64,000 nt of DNA, from NCBI RefSeq assembly GCF_030406385.1, contig NZ_JAUEPM010000004.1, forward strand, positions 1 through 64,000, written 5' to 3'. The translations under genes were made by a program, and so were the position numbers. Below, piece after piece: positions 49,253 through 58,934 of this stretch (positions are counted from its first letter, which is position 1; every line of letters starts with the position of its first letter). This DNA comes from Microbacterium oryzae. Its GTDB lineage: Bacteria > Actinomycetota > Actinomycetes > Actinomycetales > Microbacteriaceae. The notes under the pieces were generated by a model. It was not told the DNA's origin, did no database searches, and saw only the letters and a list, made by a program, of their open reading frames with translations.

Positions 49253-51369
49253 GCGTCCTCCTTGGTGCTCCGCTCGAGGCGGATGCTCCCGGCTTCGCCG
49301 GCCGCGGCCATCCAGCCCGCCGGCACCAGCACGGTGGTATCGGGTCTCTCGATGACGGCCGGCCCCGCGATCCGGCCGCGCTCGCCCTCGGCGACCAGCT
49401 CGTAGACGTCGGCCTCACGCGAGGTGCCGTCGTAGCGGATGGCCCGCGTCGCGATCGCGCGGAGGGCGCCGCCGCCGGTTCCCTGCTGCACGTCACCCAT
49501 CCGCACTGTCGCGCTCACGCGGACGGTGCTCGTGAGCACGCGGGCCGCGCGGTCAGCGAACCCGTACACCTGCTCGTGGCGGTCCGAGAAGCGGGCGGCG
49601 ACGCCTGCCGCATCGACGGTCGGGGCGAATCCGCTGTCGCCGACCTCGGCGAGCGGGATCTCCAGCGTCGTCGGCTGACCGGCGTAGTGCAGGTCGGCGG
49701 TGAAGAGGAGCTCGGCGTCGGCGTCCTGCTGCTCGCGGCGGAGCCACGCGCGCGCTTCGTCGCGCAACTCGGCGCAGGCCTGCTCCAGGTCGGCCCTCGT
49801 CGCCTCACCGACCTCCACGCGCAGCGTGCGCGCCCAGTCCCGGCGGATGGGGGCGATGGCAGCGCCCAGCGCGCAGAACGTGCCCGCCGCGGCCGGGATG
49901 AGCACGGTGCCGATTCCCACCTCCGCTGCGAGGAGTGCGGCGTGGGTGCCGCCGGCGCCGCCGAACGCGACGAGGCTGTACCGCTCGGGGATCTCGCCGC
50001 GAGCGGCGAGGACCCGCCGCAGGCGTGCGGCCATCCCCGCGGAGGCGATCTTCAGTGCGGCCTCGACGACGCCGTCGGCCCCGCCGACGGCTTCAGTGCC
50101 GTCAGCCGAGCGGCCCGCCGCGGCATCGAGGTCGAGGGCGACGGCGGCGAGCGCGGCGGTCGCGAGCTCAGGGCGCAGCGGGAAGGTGCCGCCGAGGAAG
50201 TGCGCGGGGTCGATGACGCCGGCGTGGACGTAGGCGTCGGTGAGGGCCGCGGCCTCGCCGCCCTCGCCGTAGCTCGCCGGGCCGGGGACGGCGCCGACGC
50301 TCTCGGGGCCCACGCGCAGCACGGGCTCGGCCGCGCCGCGGTCGCCCCAGATCACCGATCCGCCGCCGGCGCCGATCGCGGAGACCTCCACCACCGGCAT
50401 GATGAGCGGGTGCGGGCCGACGGTCGCGGCGGTCGTGAGCACGGGCTCGCCGCCGTGGAGCACGCCGATGTCGCTGCTCGTGCCGCCCATGTCGAAGGTG
50501 ACGAGGTTCCGGTCCGACCACATGGCGGCCGCGGCGGAGACGCCCGACGCGGGCCCGGAGAGCACGGTCTGGATGGGCTGAGCGACCGCGGCATCGATGG
50601 AGACGGAGCCGCCGTTCGAGGTGCTGATATAGAGCGGGGCCGTCACCGCGAGTGCCTCGAGTCGCCGCTGCAGCGACGTGAAGTACCGGGTCATCAGCGG
50701 CGTGATCTGCGCGTCGAGCAGGGCGAGCGTCACGCGCTCGTACTCACCGGCCTGCGGCCACAGGGCGGCGGCGGAGCGCACCGGGATGTCCAGCAGCTCG
50801 CCGAGGCGCCGCGCCACCTCGATCTCGTCGGCGCGGGCCGCGTATCCGCCGATGAGGCTCACGACGACGACCTCCGCCCGCGCGTGGGCGAGCCGCTCCG
50901 CGAGCGCCATGATGTCGGCGTCAGCGCCGGGGGCGGCGCCGCCGGCGGAGTCGAACCGCCGGTCGAGTTCGAACACCCGCGAGCGAGGGATGATCGGCGC
51001 GGCCGGGAGGGCGTGGAGGTCGAAGCTGCGCGGCATGCGCGCGCGGGCGATCTGCAGCACGTCGCGGTGACCGCTGCTCGTGACGAGCGCCGCGCGGGCG
51101 ACCCGCCCCTGCAGGATCGCGTTGAGGCCGATCGTGGTGCCGTGCGTGATCGCAGCGACCTCGTCCGCGTCGATGCCGAGCGCGAGCAGTTCGCGCAGCC
51201 CGCGCTCCACCCCCTCGGAGGGGTCGTGCGGCGTGCTGGCGACTTTGTGCGTGACCGCCTCGTCCAGGTGCCACGCTGTCCCGTCCCCGGGAACGGCGAC
51301 CAGGTCGGTGAACGTGCCGCCGACGTCGATGCCGATCCGCCAGGTGCGACCGGAATGGAGTTCTGCCAT
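49246..51369 (-). CDS. hyuA: Hydantoinase/oxoprolinase subunit A
   Basis: The 707-residue protein is HyuA/oxoprolinase alpha. The phosphate-binding 'RIGIDVGGTFTDLV' (11-24) and 'THGTTIGLNAILQGR' come first, then 'MGGTSSDIGVL' and 'LVAFGGAGGTHAALLAAEVGI' near the C-terminal third. These are ASKHA-fold ATP-binding motifs. It phosphorylates the ring carbonyl so that HyuB can complete ring opening. Its ATG overlaps the TGA of the upstream permease gene (TGATG), so it is co-translated with the ABC importer, which should bring in the substrate. Confidence 0.9.
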   Translation of the reverse strand: MAELHSGRTWRIGIDVGGTFTDLVAVPGDGTAWHLDEAVTHKVASTPHDPSEGVERGLRELLALGIDADEVAAITHGTTIGLNAILQGRVARAALVTSSGHRDVLQIARARMPRSFDLHALPAAPIIPRSRVFELDRRFDSAGGAAPGADADIMALAERLAHARAEVVVVSLIGGYAARADEIEVARRLGELLDIPVRSAAALWPQAGEYERVTLALLDAQITPLMTRYFTSLQRRLEALAVTAPLYISTSNGGSVSIDAAVAQPIQTVLSGPASGVSAAAAMWSDRNLVTFDMGGTSSDIGVLHGGEPVLTTAATVGPHPLIMPVVEVSAIGAGGGSVIWGDRGAAEPVLRVGPESVGAVPGPASYGEGGEAAALTDAYVHAGVIDPAHFLGGTFPLRPELATAALAAVALDLDAAAGRSADGTEAVGGADGVVEAALKIASAGMAARLRRVLAARGEIPERYSLVAFGGAGGTHAALLAAEVGIGTVLIPAAAGTFCALGAAIAPIRRDWARTLRVEVGEATRADLEQACAELRDEARAWLRREQQDADAELLFTADLHYAGQPTTLEIPLAEVGDSGFAPTVDAAGVAARFSDRHEQVYGFADRAARVLTSTVRVSATVRMGDVQQGTGGGALRAIATRAIRYDGTSREADVYELVAEGERGRIAGPAVIERPDTTVLVPAGWMAAAGEAGSIRLERSTKEDAC

Positions 51370-52184
51370 CAGAGGAACCTCGAGATGTGGATGGTGCGGT
51401 CGAGCACGGCGATCGTGATGACGCTCAGCAGCAGCAGGAGCGTCGACACGGCGGCGACCGTGGGCTCCAGCTGCACCTGGACCGCGGAGTAGATGCGCAC
51501 GGGCACCGTCGTCGTGTTCGAGCCGGCGACGAAGACCGAGACGGCGACCTCGCCCAGGGAGATGACCGCCGCGAGGAACGCGCCGGCCACGATGCCCGGC
51601 CGCATCAGCGGCACCGTCACGGTGAGGAAGGCGCGGATCCGCGAGGCGCCGAGCACGCGAGCGGCATGGACGAGACGACGGTCGAGCGACGCCGCGCTCA
51701 CCGCGGCGACCCGCACGCAGAAGGGGAAGGTGACCACGAGGTGGGCGATCCAGATGCTGAGCAGCGTCCCCCGTGCCCCGGTCGTCTGGAACTGGTAGAG
51801 CAGCGCGAGGCCGATCATGATGCCCGGGACCGCGAGCGGCGACAGGAACAGGACAGCGAGCGCGCGCTGCCCGGGGAAGCGCCCCGCGCCGATCGCGTAG
51901 CCGCCGAGCGTGCCCAGCACCACGACGACGGGTGCGACGAGCACCGCGAGGCCGAGTGAGGTTCCGAGCGACGTGAGCCACTCACGGGAGGAGAACACCT
52001 CGACGTACCAGCGGGCGGACAGGCCCGACGGCGGGAAGCGGAAGTTGCTGGCGGTGTTGAGCGAGCTGACCGCGACGACGACGAGCGGCAGGAGCAGGAA
52101 GGCGCAGACGAGCACGACGGGGGCGAGCGCGAGGGCGCGGCGCCACCACGGAGCGCGGACGGATGCCGGGGCGTGCTCAGGCAT
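51369..52184 (-). CDS. ABC importer permease (PotC-like)
   Basis: The 271-residue protein has six predicted TM helices and the EAA loop region ('HAARVLGASRIRAFLTVTVPLMRPGIVAG'). This is typical of PotC-type permeases of the spermidine/putrescine-Fe importer family. The stop codon overlaps the hyuA start, and its own start overlaps the preceding permease by 8 bp. It forms the transmembrane heterodimer with the next gene. Confidence 0.9.
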   Translation of the reverse strand: MPEHAPASVRAPWWRRALALAPVVLVCAFLLLPLVVVAVSSLNTASNFRFPPSGLSARWYVEVFSSREWLTSLGTSLGLAVLVAPVVVVLGTLGGYAIGAGRFPGQRALAVLFLSPLAVPGIMIGLALLYQFQTTGARGTLLSIWIAHLVVTFPFCVRVAAVSAASLDRRLVHAARVLGASRIRAFLTVTVPLMRPGIVAGAFLAAVISLGEVAVSVFVAGSNTTTVPVRIYSAVQVQLEPTVAAVSTLLLLLSVITIAVLDRTIHISRFL

Positions 52185-53073
52185 GGCTCCTCCTTCCCGC
52201 GAGGCGGCCGGGTTCGGCGAGGCGGCCGAGGCCGCCCAGCAGCCCGCACACGACGAGCGTGACGACGAGGAGGACGAAGCTCAGCGCGGCCGCCGCCGGC
52301 TGGTCGAAGGTCGTCATCGCCTCGGTCTGGATGCGCAGGCCCGCGAGCGACTGATTCGCGCCGCCGACGAGCATGGGCGTGACGTAGACGCCCATCGACA
52401 GGGAGAAGACGATGACGAGCGCCGCGACGATGCCGGGGGCCGACAGCGGCACGACGACCGAGAAGAAGGTGCGCACGCGCGAGGCGCCGAGGACCGCCGA
52501 CGCCCGCAGCATGTCGTTGTCGATCGCCCCGAGCGACGCCGACAGCGCGATGACGGCGAAGGGAAGCATGACGTGCACCACCGCGATGAAGACGGTCCAC
52601 GGCGAGCGCAGCAGCGACAGCTGCTCGTCGATGATGCCGAGCGCCTGCAGCACGACGTTGACGGGACCCTCCCCGCCCATCACCACGCGCCATCCGAACG
52701 ACCGGACGACCTCGCTGGTGAGGAGCGGCGAGAGCGTGATGATGAAGACGATGCTCTTCCCCACGCGCGAGGTCGAGCGCGCGAGGTACCAGGCCATCGG
52801 GAACGCCAGCACCAGGCACGTCACGCTGACGCGCACCGCCAGCCAGAGGCTCTCGACGACCGAGCCCCACAGGTAGCCGGTGGTGAACACCTCGACGTAC
52901 TGGTCGAGCGCGAAGCCGGGCAGCGGGTTGTTGAGGTCGTCAGTGGGGCGCAGACTCAGCAGGAGCAGGCCGACCAGGGGCACGAGGAACGCCACCACGA
53001 CGAAGGCCGTGGGGACGATCGCGGCGACGAGTCCGGGGTGCCGGTCGGCGGCGCGAGAGCGACGCGCGGCCAT
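52177..53073 (-). CDS. ABC importer permease (PotB-like)
   Basis: The 298-residue protein has six predicted TM helices with an EAA motif 'RASAVLGASRVRTFFSVVVPLSAPGIVAA'. It is the PotB-type partner of the following permease. It starts at the base before the ATPase stop and overlaps the next permease by 8 bp, both signs of tight operon structure. The N-terminal cytosolic segment is Arg-rich. Confidence 0.9.
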   Translation of the reverse strand: MAARRSRAADRHPGLVAAIVPTAFVVVAFLVPLVGLLLLSLRPTDDLNNPLPGFALDQYVEVFTTGYLWGSVVESLWLAVRVSVTCLVLAFPMAWYLARSTSRVGKSIVFIITLSPLLTSEVVRSFGWRVVMGGEGPVNVVLQALGIIDEQLSLLRSPWTVFIAVVHVMLPFAVIALSASLGAIDNDMLRASAVLGASRVRTFFSVVVPLSAPGIVAALVIVFSLSMGVYVTPMLVGGANQSLAGLRIQTEAMTTFDQPAAAALSFVLLVVTLVVCGLLGGLGRLAEPGRLAGRRSHA

Positions 53074-54117
53074 TCAGCGCCCGCCGATCACGATCGGCTC
53101 GTCGTCGTCCCAGTCCACGCCCACCGCGGCGCCCGGGGCGATCCGGTGCTGCGCGTCGGGCGGCGAGGCCAGCAGCTCGGTGCCGTCCGCGGTGCGGACA
53201 CGGTACTCGTAGCGCTCGCCGGCGAAGCCGACCGAGAGGACCTCTGCGGGCACGCGTCCCGTCCCCGCCGCCACCAGACGCAGGTGCTCGGGACGCAGGG
53301 CCACCGCGTCGGCTTCCGCTGTCGCGCCGATCATCGGGGCGCCGAGCACGGTGCCGTCGACGACGGGGACGACGTTCGCCGCGCCCACGAAGTCGGCGGC
53401 GAAGCGCGTGCGCGGCGAGCGGTACAGCTCCTCCGGCGTACCCAGCTGCTCGAGCCCTCCCTGCGCGAGGAGCACCACGCGATCCGACAGCGCGAGGGCC
53501 TCGGCCTGGTCGTGGGTGACGAACACGGTGGTGGTGCCCACCTCGCGCTGCAACTCGCGCAGCTCGTGCCGCATCTGCCGACGGAGCTTGGCGTCGAGGT
53601 TCGACAGCGGCTCATCGAGGAGCAGCACCTTGGGGCGCGTAACGAGGGCGCGCGCGATCGCCACGCGCTGCTGCTGACCTCCCGACAGCTGCTTGGGGGC
53701 GCGGTCGGCGAACTCCTCGAGGTCGACCAGTCGCAGCGCGTCGCGCACCCGCTCGTTGCGCTCATCGCGCGGCAGCCGGCGGATGCGCAGGCCGTACTCG
53801 AGGTTCCGCCGAACCGTCATATGCGGGAAGAGGGCGTAGCTCTGGAAGACCAGGCCCGTCTCCCGATGGTTCGGGGCGAGGCGCGTGACGTCGCGTCCGT
53901 CGATCCGGATGGCTCCCTCGTCGACCGAGACGAAGCCGGCGAGGGCGCCGAGCAGGGTCGACTTCCCACATCCGGAGGGGCCGAGGACGGAGAGGAACTC
54001 CCCCGCCTCGATGGTCAGCTCGTCGAGCTGAAGGACGGGGCGCCCTCCGTACCCGACGCTCAGCCCCTCGATCTCGACCCTGCCCCGGCCATCCGCTCGC
54101 TGTTCGCCCGCCATCAT
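53074..54117 (-). CDS. ABC importer ATP-binding protein (PotA-like)
   Basis: The 347-residue protein has Walker A GPSGCGKST, Q-loop 'GLVFQSYALFPHMT', signature LSGGQQQRVAIARAL, Walker B 'VLLLDEPLSNLDAK' and H-loop 'VFVTHDQ'. A C-terminal TOBE regulatory domain (about 280-347) follows. These are the features of the PotA/CysA/MalK class. The start codon pair ATGATG overlaps the TGA of the substrate-binding protein gene (TGATG at 54117), so it is translationally coupled. Confidence 0.92.
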   Translation of the reverse strand: MMAGEQRADGRGRVEIEGLSVGYGGRPVLQLDELTIEAGEFLSVLGPSGCGKSTLLGALAGFVSVDEGAIRIDGRDVTRLAPNHRETGLVFQSYALFPHMTVRRNLEYGLRIRRLPRDERNERVRDALRLVDLEEFADRAPKQLSGGQQQRVAIARALVTRPKVLLLDEPLSNLDAKLRRQMRHELRELQREVGTTTVFVTHDQAEALALSDRVVLLAQGGLEQLGTPEELYRSPRTRFAADFVGAANVVPVVDGTVLGAPMIGATAEADAVALRPEHLRLVAAGTGRVPAEVLSVGFAGERYEYRVRTADGTELLASPPDAQHRIAPGAAVGVDWDDDEPIVIGGR

Positions 54118-55229
54118 CACTCGAAGATCTGCTGCCAGCGGGCCTGCAGGTCGCCGAGCTGAGGGGAGAGCGTGGCGTAGTCGATCCACACGAAGTCGTC
54201 ATACGCACCCTCGCCGTGCGCGATCTGCTCGGCGAACTGGTCGGGATAGACGTTCTCGTCGTTCGACGCCGCGTACCAGGTGCCCTCGGAGAAGGTGGGC
54301 TGGTAGTCGCTCGACGCGATGTAGTTGAGGAACTCGTAGGCGAGGTCCTCCTGGGCGGTGCCCTCCGCGACGAACAGCGAGGTGAGCGCTCCGACCGACC
54401 CCGACTCGGGGTAGGAGTAGCCGATCGGCTCGCCCGCGTTCGCCTGGACGAAGGCACGGCCGTCCCAGTGCGCGGCGATCCACGCGTCGCCGTTGGACAG
54501 CGCGCTCTCGACGCTCGTGCCATCGGCGGGGAACGCGGACGCGCAGTCGGCGATGCCCTCGAGCTGGGTGAAGGCCTCGTCGACGTCGTCGGGGTTGGAG
54601 ATGCTCCCGCCGTTCTCGTTGATGAGCCCGGCGAGGAACTCCACGCCCGTGTTGAAGGTCAGCGGCGAGATCGCCACGTGGCCGCAGTACGCGGGGTCGA
54701 GGAGATCGGACCAGTCGGTGGGCGGGGTCTCGACCTGGTCCGTGCGGTACGCGATGCCGGTCGCGCCGACGGTGAGCGGCACGCCGTACTGCGTGTCGTC
54801 GACGTTGCTCTGCGCGACGAGCGTGTCGTTGAGCTGGTCGAACGACTCGATGCGGTCGGTGTCGAGCGGCGCGACGACCTTCGAGGCGACGGCGTTGGGA
54901 ACGACGTTCGGCGTGAAGGCGACGACGTCGAACGCGGGCTCGCCGCCCTGGCTCGAGCGCAGCGACGTGAGCCAGTCGGCGGGTCCGCCGGGGACGACCT
55001 CGACGGTCGCGCCGGTTTCCTCCTCGAAGGGCTGGATGAACGCCTTGTCGAACGACTCGCCCCACGATCCGGCGTAGACGGCGACGGTCAGGGTCTCGCC
55101 GCTGCCGTCGGCTGCGCCCTCGCCATCGGCTCCGCCGGTGCCTCCCGTGCAGGACGCCAGCAGGCCGACGACGGTGATCGATGCCGCCGCGAGGACGCCG
55201 CGGCGGAGCGGTGCGGATGTTCGGGTCAT
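54117..55229 (-). CDS. ABC importer substrate-binding lipoprotein (PotD-like)
   Basis: The 370-residue protein has a lipoprotein signal with lipobox LASC (Cys27) and a Gly/Asp/Ala linker. It is then an extracellular solute-binding domain of the PotD/iron-type family ('VAVYAGSWGESFDKAFIQPFEEETGATVEVV', 'DVVAFTPNVVPNAVA'). It captures the solute for the two permeases and ATPase that follow. The amidase gene ends 26 bp upstream on the same strand, linking uptake to amide hydrolysis. The ligand is probably a cyclic amide or amide-bearing compound, judged only from context. Confidence 0.9.
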   Translation of the reverse strand: MTRTSAPLRRGVLAAASITVVGLLASCTGGTGGADGEGAADGSGETLTVAVYAGSWGESFDKAFIQPFEEETGATVEVVPGGPADWLTSLRSSQGGEPAFDVVAFTPNVVPNAVASKVVAPLDTDRIESFDQLNDTLVAQSNVDDTQYGVPLTVGATGIAYRTDQVETPPTDWSDLLDPAYCGHVAISPLTFNTGVEFLAGLINENGGSISNPDDVDEAFTQLEGIADCASAFPADGTSVESALSNGDAWIAAHWDGRAFVQANAGEPIGYSYPESGSVGALTSLFVAEGTAQEDLAYEFLNYIASSDYQPTFSEGTWYAASNDENVYPDQFAEQIAHGEGAYDDFVWIDYATLSPQLGDLQARWQQIFE

Positions 55230-55255
55230 GATGCTCGCAATCGAGGTGGTGGGGA

Positions 55256-56683
55256 TCAGGAGAAGACAGCGGGCCGACGGCGGTCCCACCGGTGGCGACG
55301 TTCGAGGGCGCGGCCCACACGGAGGAGCAGGGCCTCCGACCGCTGCGGGCCGACGATCTGCGTGCCGAGGGGCAGGCCGTCCGCGTCGAGGTGCGCGGGC
55401 ACCGTGAGGGCGGGCAGGCCCAGCATGCTGGGAACCGTCGTGAAGGCCAACGTCTGCTCGTACACCGCGCATTCCCGCGACGGGGCGTTCTCCGTCAGCT
55501 CGGCCAGCACGACGCCGATCTCCGGCACGCGCGTCGCGGTCGTCGGCGTCAGGACGAGGTCGACCTCGCCGAGCAGGTGCTCGGTCGCACGGCGGGCGAG
55601 CGCGCGCATCGCGATGGCTTCGCGCACGTAGTCGGCCGCGCTCAGACCGTCTGCCTGCGCCATGACGCGTCGGATGTAGGGCTGGAGCCGCTCGGGATGC
55701 GCGAGCGGGGTCTGCTGCAGCCACGCGGGGATGATCGTCCGCGGGTAGATGTCCATGAGCTCGGCCCCGTCGACCGGTGCGGAGACCGCCACGACCACGT
55801 GCCCGAGGGCGCGCAGGGTGTCCGCGACGTCCGCCGTCGCGGCGGCCGCCTCGGCGTCGACGGGGATCCGCGGGTCGAAGGCCTCGGTCAGGAGGCCGAT
55901 GCGCAGCGGCGCGGGCTCCTCCTCGAGGCGGGTGAGGGCGTCGACGGGGCGCGCGTCGGCCGGCGCCCATCCGAAGCGATCGGGAGCGCTCAGGGCCTGC
56001 AGCATCAGGGCGGTGTCGCGGATGGTCCGGGTCACGACGCCCTCGGTGGAGCCGCCCTCCCAGCCCTGCACGCGCTGAGGGAGCACACCGCGACCCGGCT
56101 TCAGCCCGACCAGACCGCAGAACGCGGCAGGGACGCGGAGGGAGCCGCCGCCGTCGCTCGCGATCGCGGCGGGGACGATGCCGGCCGCGACGGCCGCCGC
56201 GGACCCGCCGCTCGAGCCGCCAGGCGACCGGCCGAGGCGCCAGGGATTCTGCGTGATGCCGTAGCGCGGACTCTCGCACGACGTCGTCATGGCGAGCTCG
56301 GGGACGGCAGAGCGCCCGAGCTGCACGCAGCCGGCGGCGAATGCGGCGGCCGGCAGGAGATCGGTGGTCTCAGCGGGAGCGTCGCTCACCGCGTTCGACC
56401 CGCGCGTCCAGGGCTGGCCCTCGACGGCGAACGTGTCCTTCACGGTGACGGGGATGCCCGCGAGCGCGGGCAGTGGTTCCCCGGACTCGCGGCGCCGGTC
56501 GAGTTCCGCCGCGGCGCGGAGGGTCGCCGAGTCGTCGCGCCAGACCAGCGAGCGGATGGTCGGGTCGACGGCATCCGCCCGGGCGATCGCCTGCTCGGCC
56601 AGCTCGCGTGCGGTCGCCCGTCCGGTGCGGACAGCCAGCACGGACTCCTCCGCCGAGAGCGGTGCGAAGGACGTGGCGGACAC
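55256..56683 (-). CDS. Amidase signature-family enzyme
   Basis: The 475-residue protein has the Ser-cisSer-Lys triad. Lys82 lies in 'TVKDTF', the Ser157/158 pair in '[14 protein letters not shown]', and nucleophile Ser181 in '[14 protein letters not shown]'. The C-terminal '[24 protein letters not shown]' is also typical. It is cytoplasmic and hydrolyses an amide, possibly the linear product of HyuAB. GTG at 56683 was selected because TACGAT ends 6 nt upstream. This is therefore the promoter of the seven-gene operon amidase - SBP - ATPase - two permeases - hyuA - hyuB. It could also be a GatA-like or 6-aminohexanoate-type amidase, but a GatA role is unlikely with no gatBC. Confidence 0.87.
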   Translation of the reverse strand: MSATSFAPLSAEESVLAVRTGRATARELAEQAIARADAVDPTIRSLVWRDDSATLRAAAELDRRRESGEPLPALAGIPVTVKDTFAVEGQPWTRGSNAVSDAPAETTDLLPAAAFAAGCVQLGRSAVPELAMTTSCESPRYGITQNPWRLGRSPGGSSGGSAAAVAAGIVPAAIASDGGGSLRVPAAFCGLVGLKPGRGVLPQRVQGWEGGSTEGVVTRTIRDTALMLQALSAPDRFGWAPADARPVDALTRLEEEPAPLRIGLLTEAFDPRIPVDAEAAAATADVADTLRALGHVVVAVSAPVDGAELMDIYPRTIIPAWLQQTPLAHPERLQPYIRRVMAQADGLSAADYVREAIAMRALARRATEHLLGEVDLVLTPTTATRVPEIGVVLAELTENAPSRECAVYEQTLAFTTVPSMLGLPALTVPAHLDADGLPLGTQIVGPQRSEALLLRVGRALERRHRWDRRRPAVFS

Positions 56684-56689
56684 CTCGTG

Positions 56690-56695
56690 ATCGTA
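56690..56695 (-). promoter_or_regulatory. -10 box of the amidase-ABC-hyuAB operon
   Basis: TACGAT on the minus strand ends 6 nt before the GTG of the amidase gene. No convincing -35 is seen. This spacing implies transcription starting at the initiation codon. Confidence 0.5.
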
Positions 56696-56768
56696 TCGCG
56701 GCGCATGGACACGGCTCTCGGGAGCCGCAACATTCCGACTCCCCCGGCCCACGGCCATCCGGCCTGCG

Positions 56769-58019
56769 TCAGCTCGCGGCGGCTGCTTCCGCCGCGTCGT
56801 CCTCGGTGGCCACGAGCTGCCCGCAGGCCCCGTCGATCTCCTTGCCGCGGGTGTCGCGGATGGTCGTGGGGATGCCCGCGTCGTTGAGGCGGCGGACGAA
56901 CTCCAGCTGCGCCGAGCGCTCCGACGCGTCCCACACCGAGCCCGGGGTCGGATTCAGCGGGATGGGGTTCACGTGCACCCACCCGCGGCCGCGGGCGTTG
57001 AGCTTGTCGGCGAGGAGGTCCGCACGCCACGGGTGGTCGTTCATGTCGCGGATGAGCGCGTACTCGATCGAGACGCGGCGGCCGGTCGCGTCGAAGTACG
57101 CGCGCGCGGCGTCGAGCGCCTCGTCGACCTTCCAGCGCGAGTTCACCGGGATGAGCTCGTCGCGCAGCTCGTCGTCTGGCGCGTGCAGCGACAGCGCGAA
57201 GGTGACGGGGATGTCCTCGGCTGCGAGCTTGCGGATGGCCGGGACGAGTCCGACGGTCGACACCGTGATGCCGCGCGCGCTCATGCCGAGGCCGTCCTTC
57301 TTGTCGACCATGACGCGCACGGCCTGCATGACGCGGTTGTAGTTGGCGAGGGGCTCGCCCATCCCCATGAAGACGATGTTGGAGACGCGCTCGGCGCTGT
57401 GGTCGTCGGACTTCTTGCCGCCGAGCTCGCCCGACGCGATGACCCGGTTGGCGCGCACGATCTGGTCGACGATCTCCGCGGCGGACATGTTGCGCGTGAG
57501 GCCGGCCTGGCCCGTCGCGCAGAAGGGGCAGTTCATGCCGCAGCCGGCCTGCGACGAGACGCAGAGCGTGATGCGGCCCGGGTAGCGCATGAGCACCGAC
57601 TCGACGAGCGCGCCGTCGTGCAGGCGCCACAGGAACTTGATCGTGTCGCCGCCGTCGGTCTGCAGGCGACGCACCTCGGTCAGGAGCGGCGGGAGCATCC
57701 CGGCGACGAGCTCCTCGCGGCTCTCGGCCGGGAGATCCGTCATGTCGGCGGGGTCGCTCGTGTGGTGCGTGAAGTAGTGCTTGGCGAGCTGCTTGGCGCG
57801 GAAGCCGGGCAGGCCGAGCTCCTTCACCTTCGCCACGCGCTCCTGCGCAGTGAGGTCGGCGAGGTGCACAGGCGGCTTGCCGCGCTTCGGGCTCGCGAAC
57901 TGCAGCAGCGGACGCCCGGTGTCGTCCTTCTGCTGCTGCCATCCCTCGGTGCGCGGACGCACCTGGCGCACGCCGGTGCTCTTCGGGCGTGTCGTCGTGA
58001 TGTCGGGGCGCTCGCTCAT
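56769..58019 (-). CDS. rlmN: 23S rRNA (adenine2503-C2)-methyltransferase RlmN
   Basis: The 416-residue radical SAM enzyme has the CxxxCxxC cluster motif (Cys160, Cys164, Cys167 in '[13 protein letters not shown]'), '[14 protein letters not shown]', and a mechanistic C-terminal Cys (near 399, 'DGACGQL'). It methylates A2503 of 23S rRNA and A37 of some tRNAs. The N-terminal helical domain carries the usual '[31 protein letters not shown]'. The ATG has GGAGAT before it and TACCCT ending 7 nt upstream. Confidence 0.95.
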   Translation of the reverse strand: MSERPDITTTRPKSTGVRQVRPRTEGWQQQKDDTGRPLLQFASPKRGKPPVHLADLTAQERVAKVKELGLPGFRAKQLAKHYFTHHTSDPADMTDLPAESREELVAGMLPPLLTEVRRLQTDGGDTIKFLWRLHDGALVESVLMRYPGRITLCVSSQAGCGMNCPFCATGQAGLTRNMSAAEIVDQIVRANRVIASGELGGKKSDDHSAERVSNIVFMGMGEPLANYNRVMQAVRVMVDKKDGLGMSARGITVSTVGLVPAIRKLAAEDIPVTFALSLHAPDDELRDELIPVNSRWKVDEALDAARAYFDATGRRVSIEYALIRDMNDHPWRADLLADKLNARGRGWVHVNPIPLNPTPGSVWDASERSAQLEFVRRLNDAGIPTTIRDTRGKEIDGACGQLVATEDDAAEAAAAS

Positions 58020-58065
58020 GATCTCCAGGGTACGGGTCGGCCCTGCGAAGGTGCTGGTGCCGGCG

Positions 58066-58905
58066 CTAGAGGAACACGTCGGGGATGAGGTCCTCGTCGG
58101 GCGTTCCGGGAACCGCGGCGTAGCGCGCGAGATCGGTCACCCCCGCGTCCGCGAGGACGTCCTCCACGAGGAGCGTCTGTCCCGAGCAGCCGCGCGCGGG
58201 CTGGCTGAGCACGAGGTGCGCGGCGTCCGCGTAGATCTCGGGCGTGCGGCTGCGCGCCATCATCGCGTCGCCGCCGATGACGTTCTGCACCGCGGCCGTG
58301 GCGATGAGGGTCTTCGGCCACAGCGCGTTCGCGGCGATGCCGGCGTCGGCGAACTCGGCCGCGAGACCGAGCGTCGCCATCGTCATCCCGAACTTCGCCA
58401 GACTGTATCCGGGGTGCGCGCCGAGCCACCGCGGAGTCGTGTTGAGCGGCGGGGACAGCGACAGGATGTGCGGGTTCGCGCTCTCGCGCAGCGCGGGGAT
58501 GGCCGCGCGGCTGAGCATGAAGGTGCCGCGGACGTTCACGTCCTGCATGAGGTCGTACTTCTTCGCCGGAAGATCCCCCGACCGCGACAGGTCGATCACG
58601 CTGGCGTTGTTGACGATCGCGTCGATGCCGCCGAAGGCCCCGACGGTCTCCCGCACCGCGCGCGCGATGGACTCGTCGTCGCGCACGTCTCCCACGATCG
58701 GCAGCGCCCGCCCGCCGGCGGCGCGGATGGCCTCCGCCGCAGTGTGCACCGTGCCCTCCAGTCGCGGATGGGGATGGTCGGTCTTGGCCAGCAGCGCAAC
58801 GTTGGCGCCGTCGCGCGCGGCGCGCAGCGCGATGGCCAGGCCGACGCCGCGGCTGCCGCCCGACATGAGGATCGTCCGCCCCGCGAGGGAACCGTCGTGG
58901 ATCAT
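58066..58905 (-). CDS. Short-chain dehydrogenase/reductase
   Basis: The 279-residue classical-type SDR has '[30 protein letters not shown]' (TGxxxGxG-like, with Ser-Gly-Gly-Ser-Arg-Gly), 'VNNASVIDL' and catalytic YxxxK in 'GYSLAKFGM'. The HSDL2-like pattern ('[17 protein letters not shown]') places it near hydroxysteroid dehydrogenase-like protein 2. The substrate is unknown. AAGGAG precedes the ATG by about 5 nt. The neighbouring aldo/keto reductase gene ends 29 bp upstream, so they may be co-transcribed. Confidence 0.87.
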   Translation of the reverse strand: MIHDGSLAGRTILMSGGSRGVGLAIALRAARDGANVALLAKTDHPHPRLEGTVHTAAEAIRAAGGRALPIVGDVRDDESIARAVRETVGAFGGIDAIVNNASVIDLSRSGDLPAKKYDLMQDVNVRGTFMLSRAAIPALRESANPHILSLSPPLNTTPRWLGAHPGYSLAKFGMTMATLGLAAEFADAGIAANALWPKTLIATAAVQNVIGGDAMMARSRTPEIYADAAHLVLSQPARGCSGQTLLVEDVLADAGVTDLARYAAVPGTPDEDLIPDVFL

Positions 58906-58934
58906 CCGCTCTCCTTCGAGCCGCACCCGGTGCG

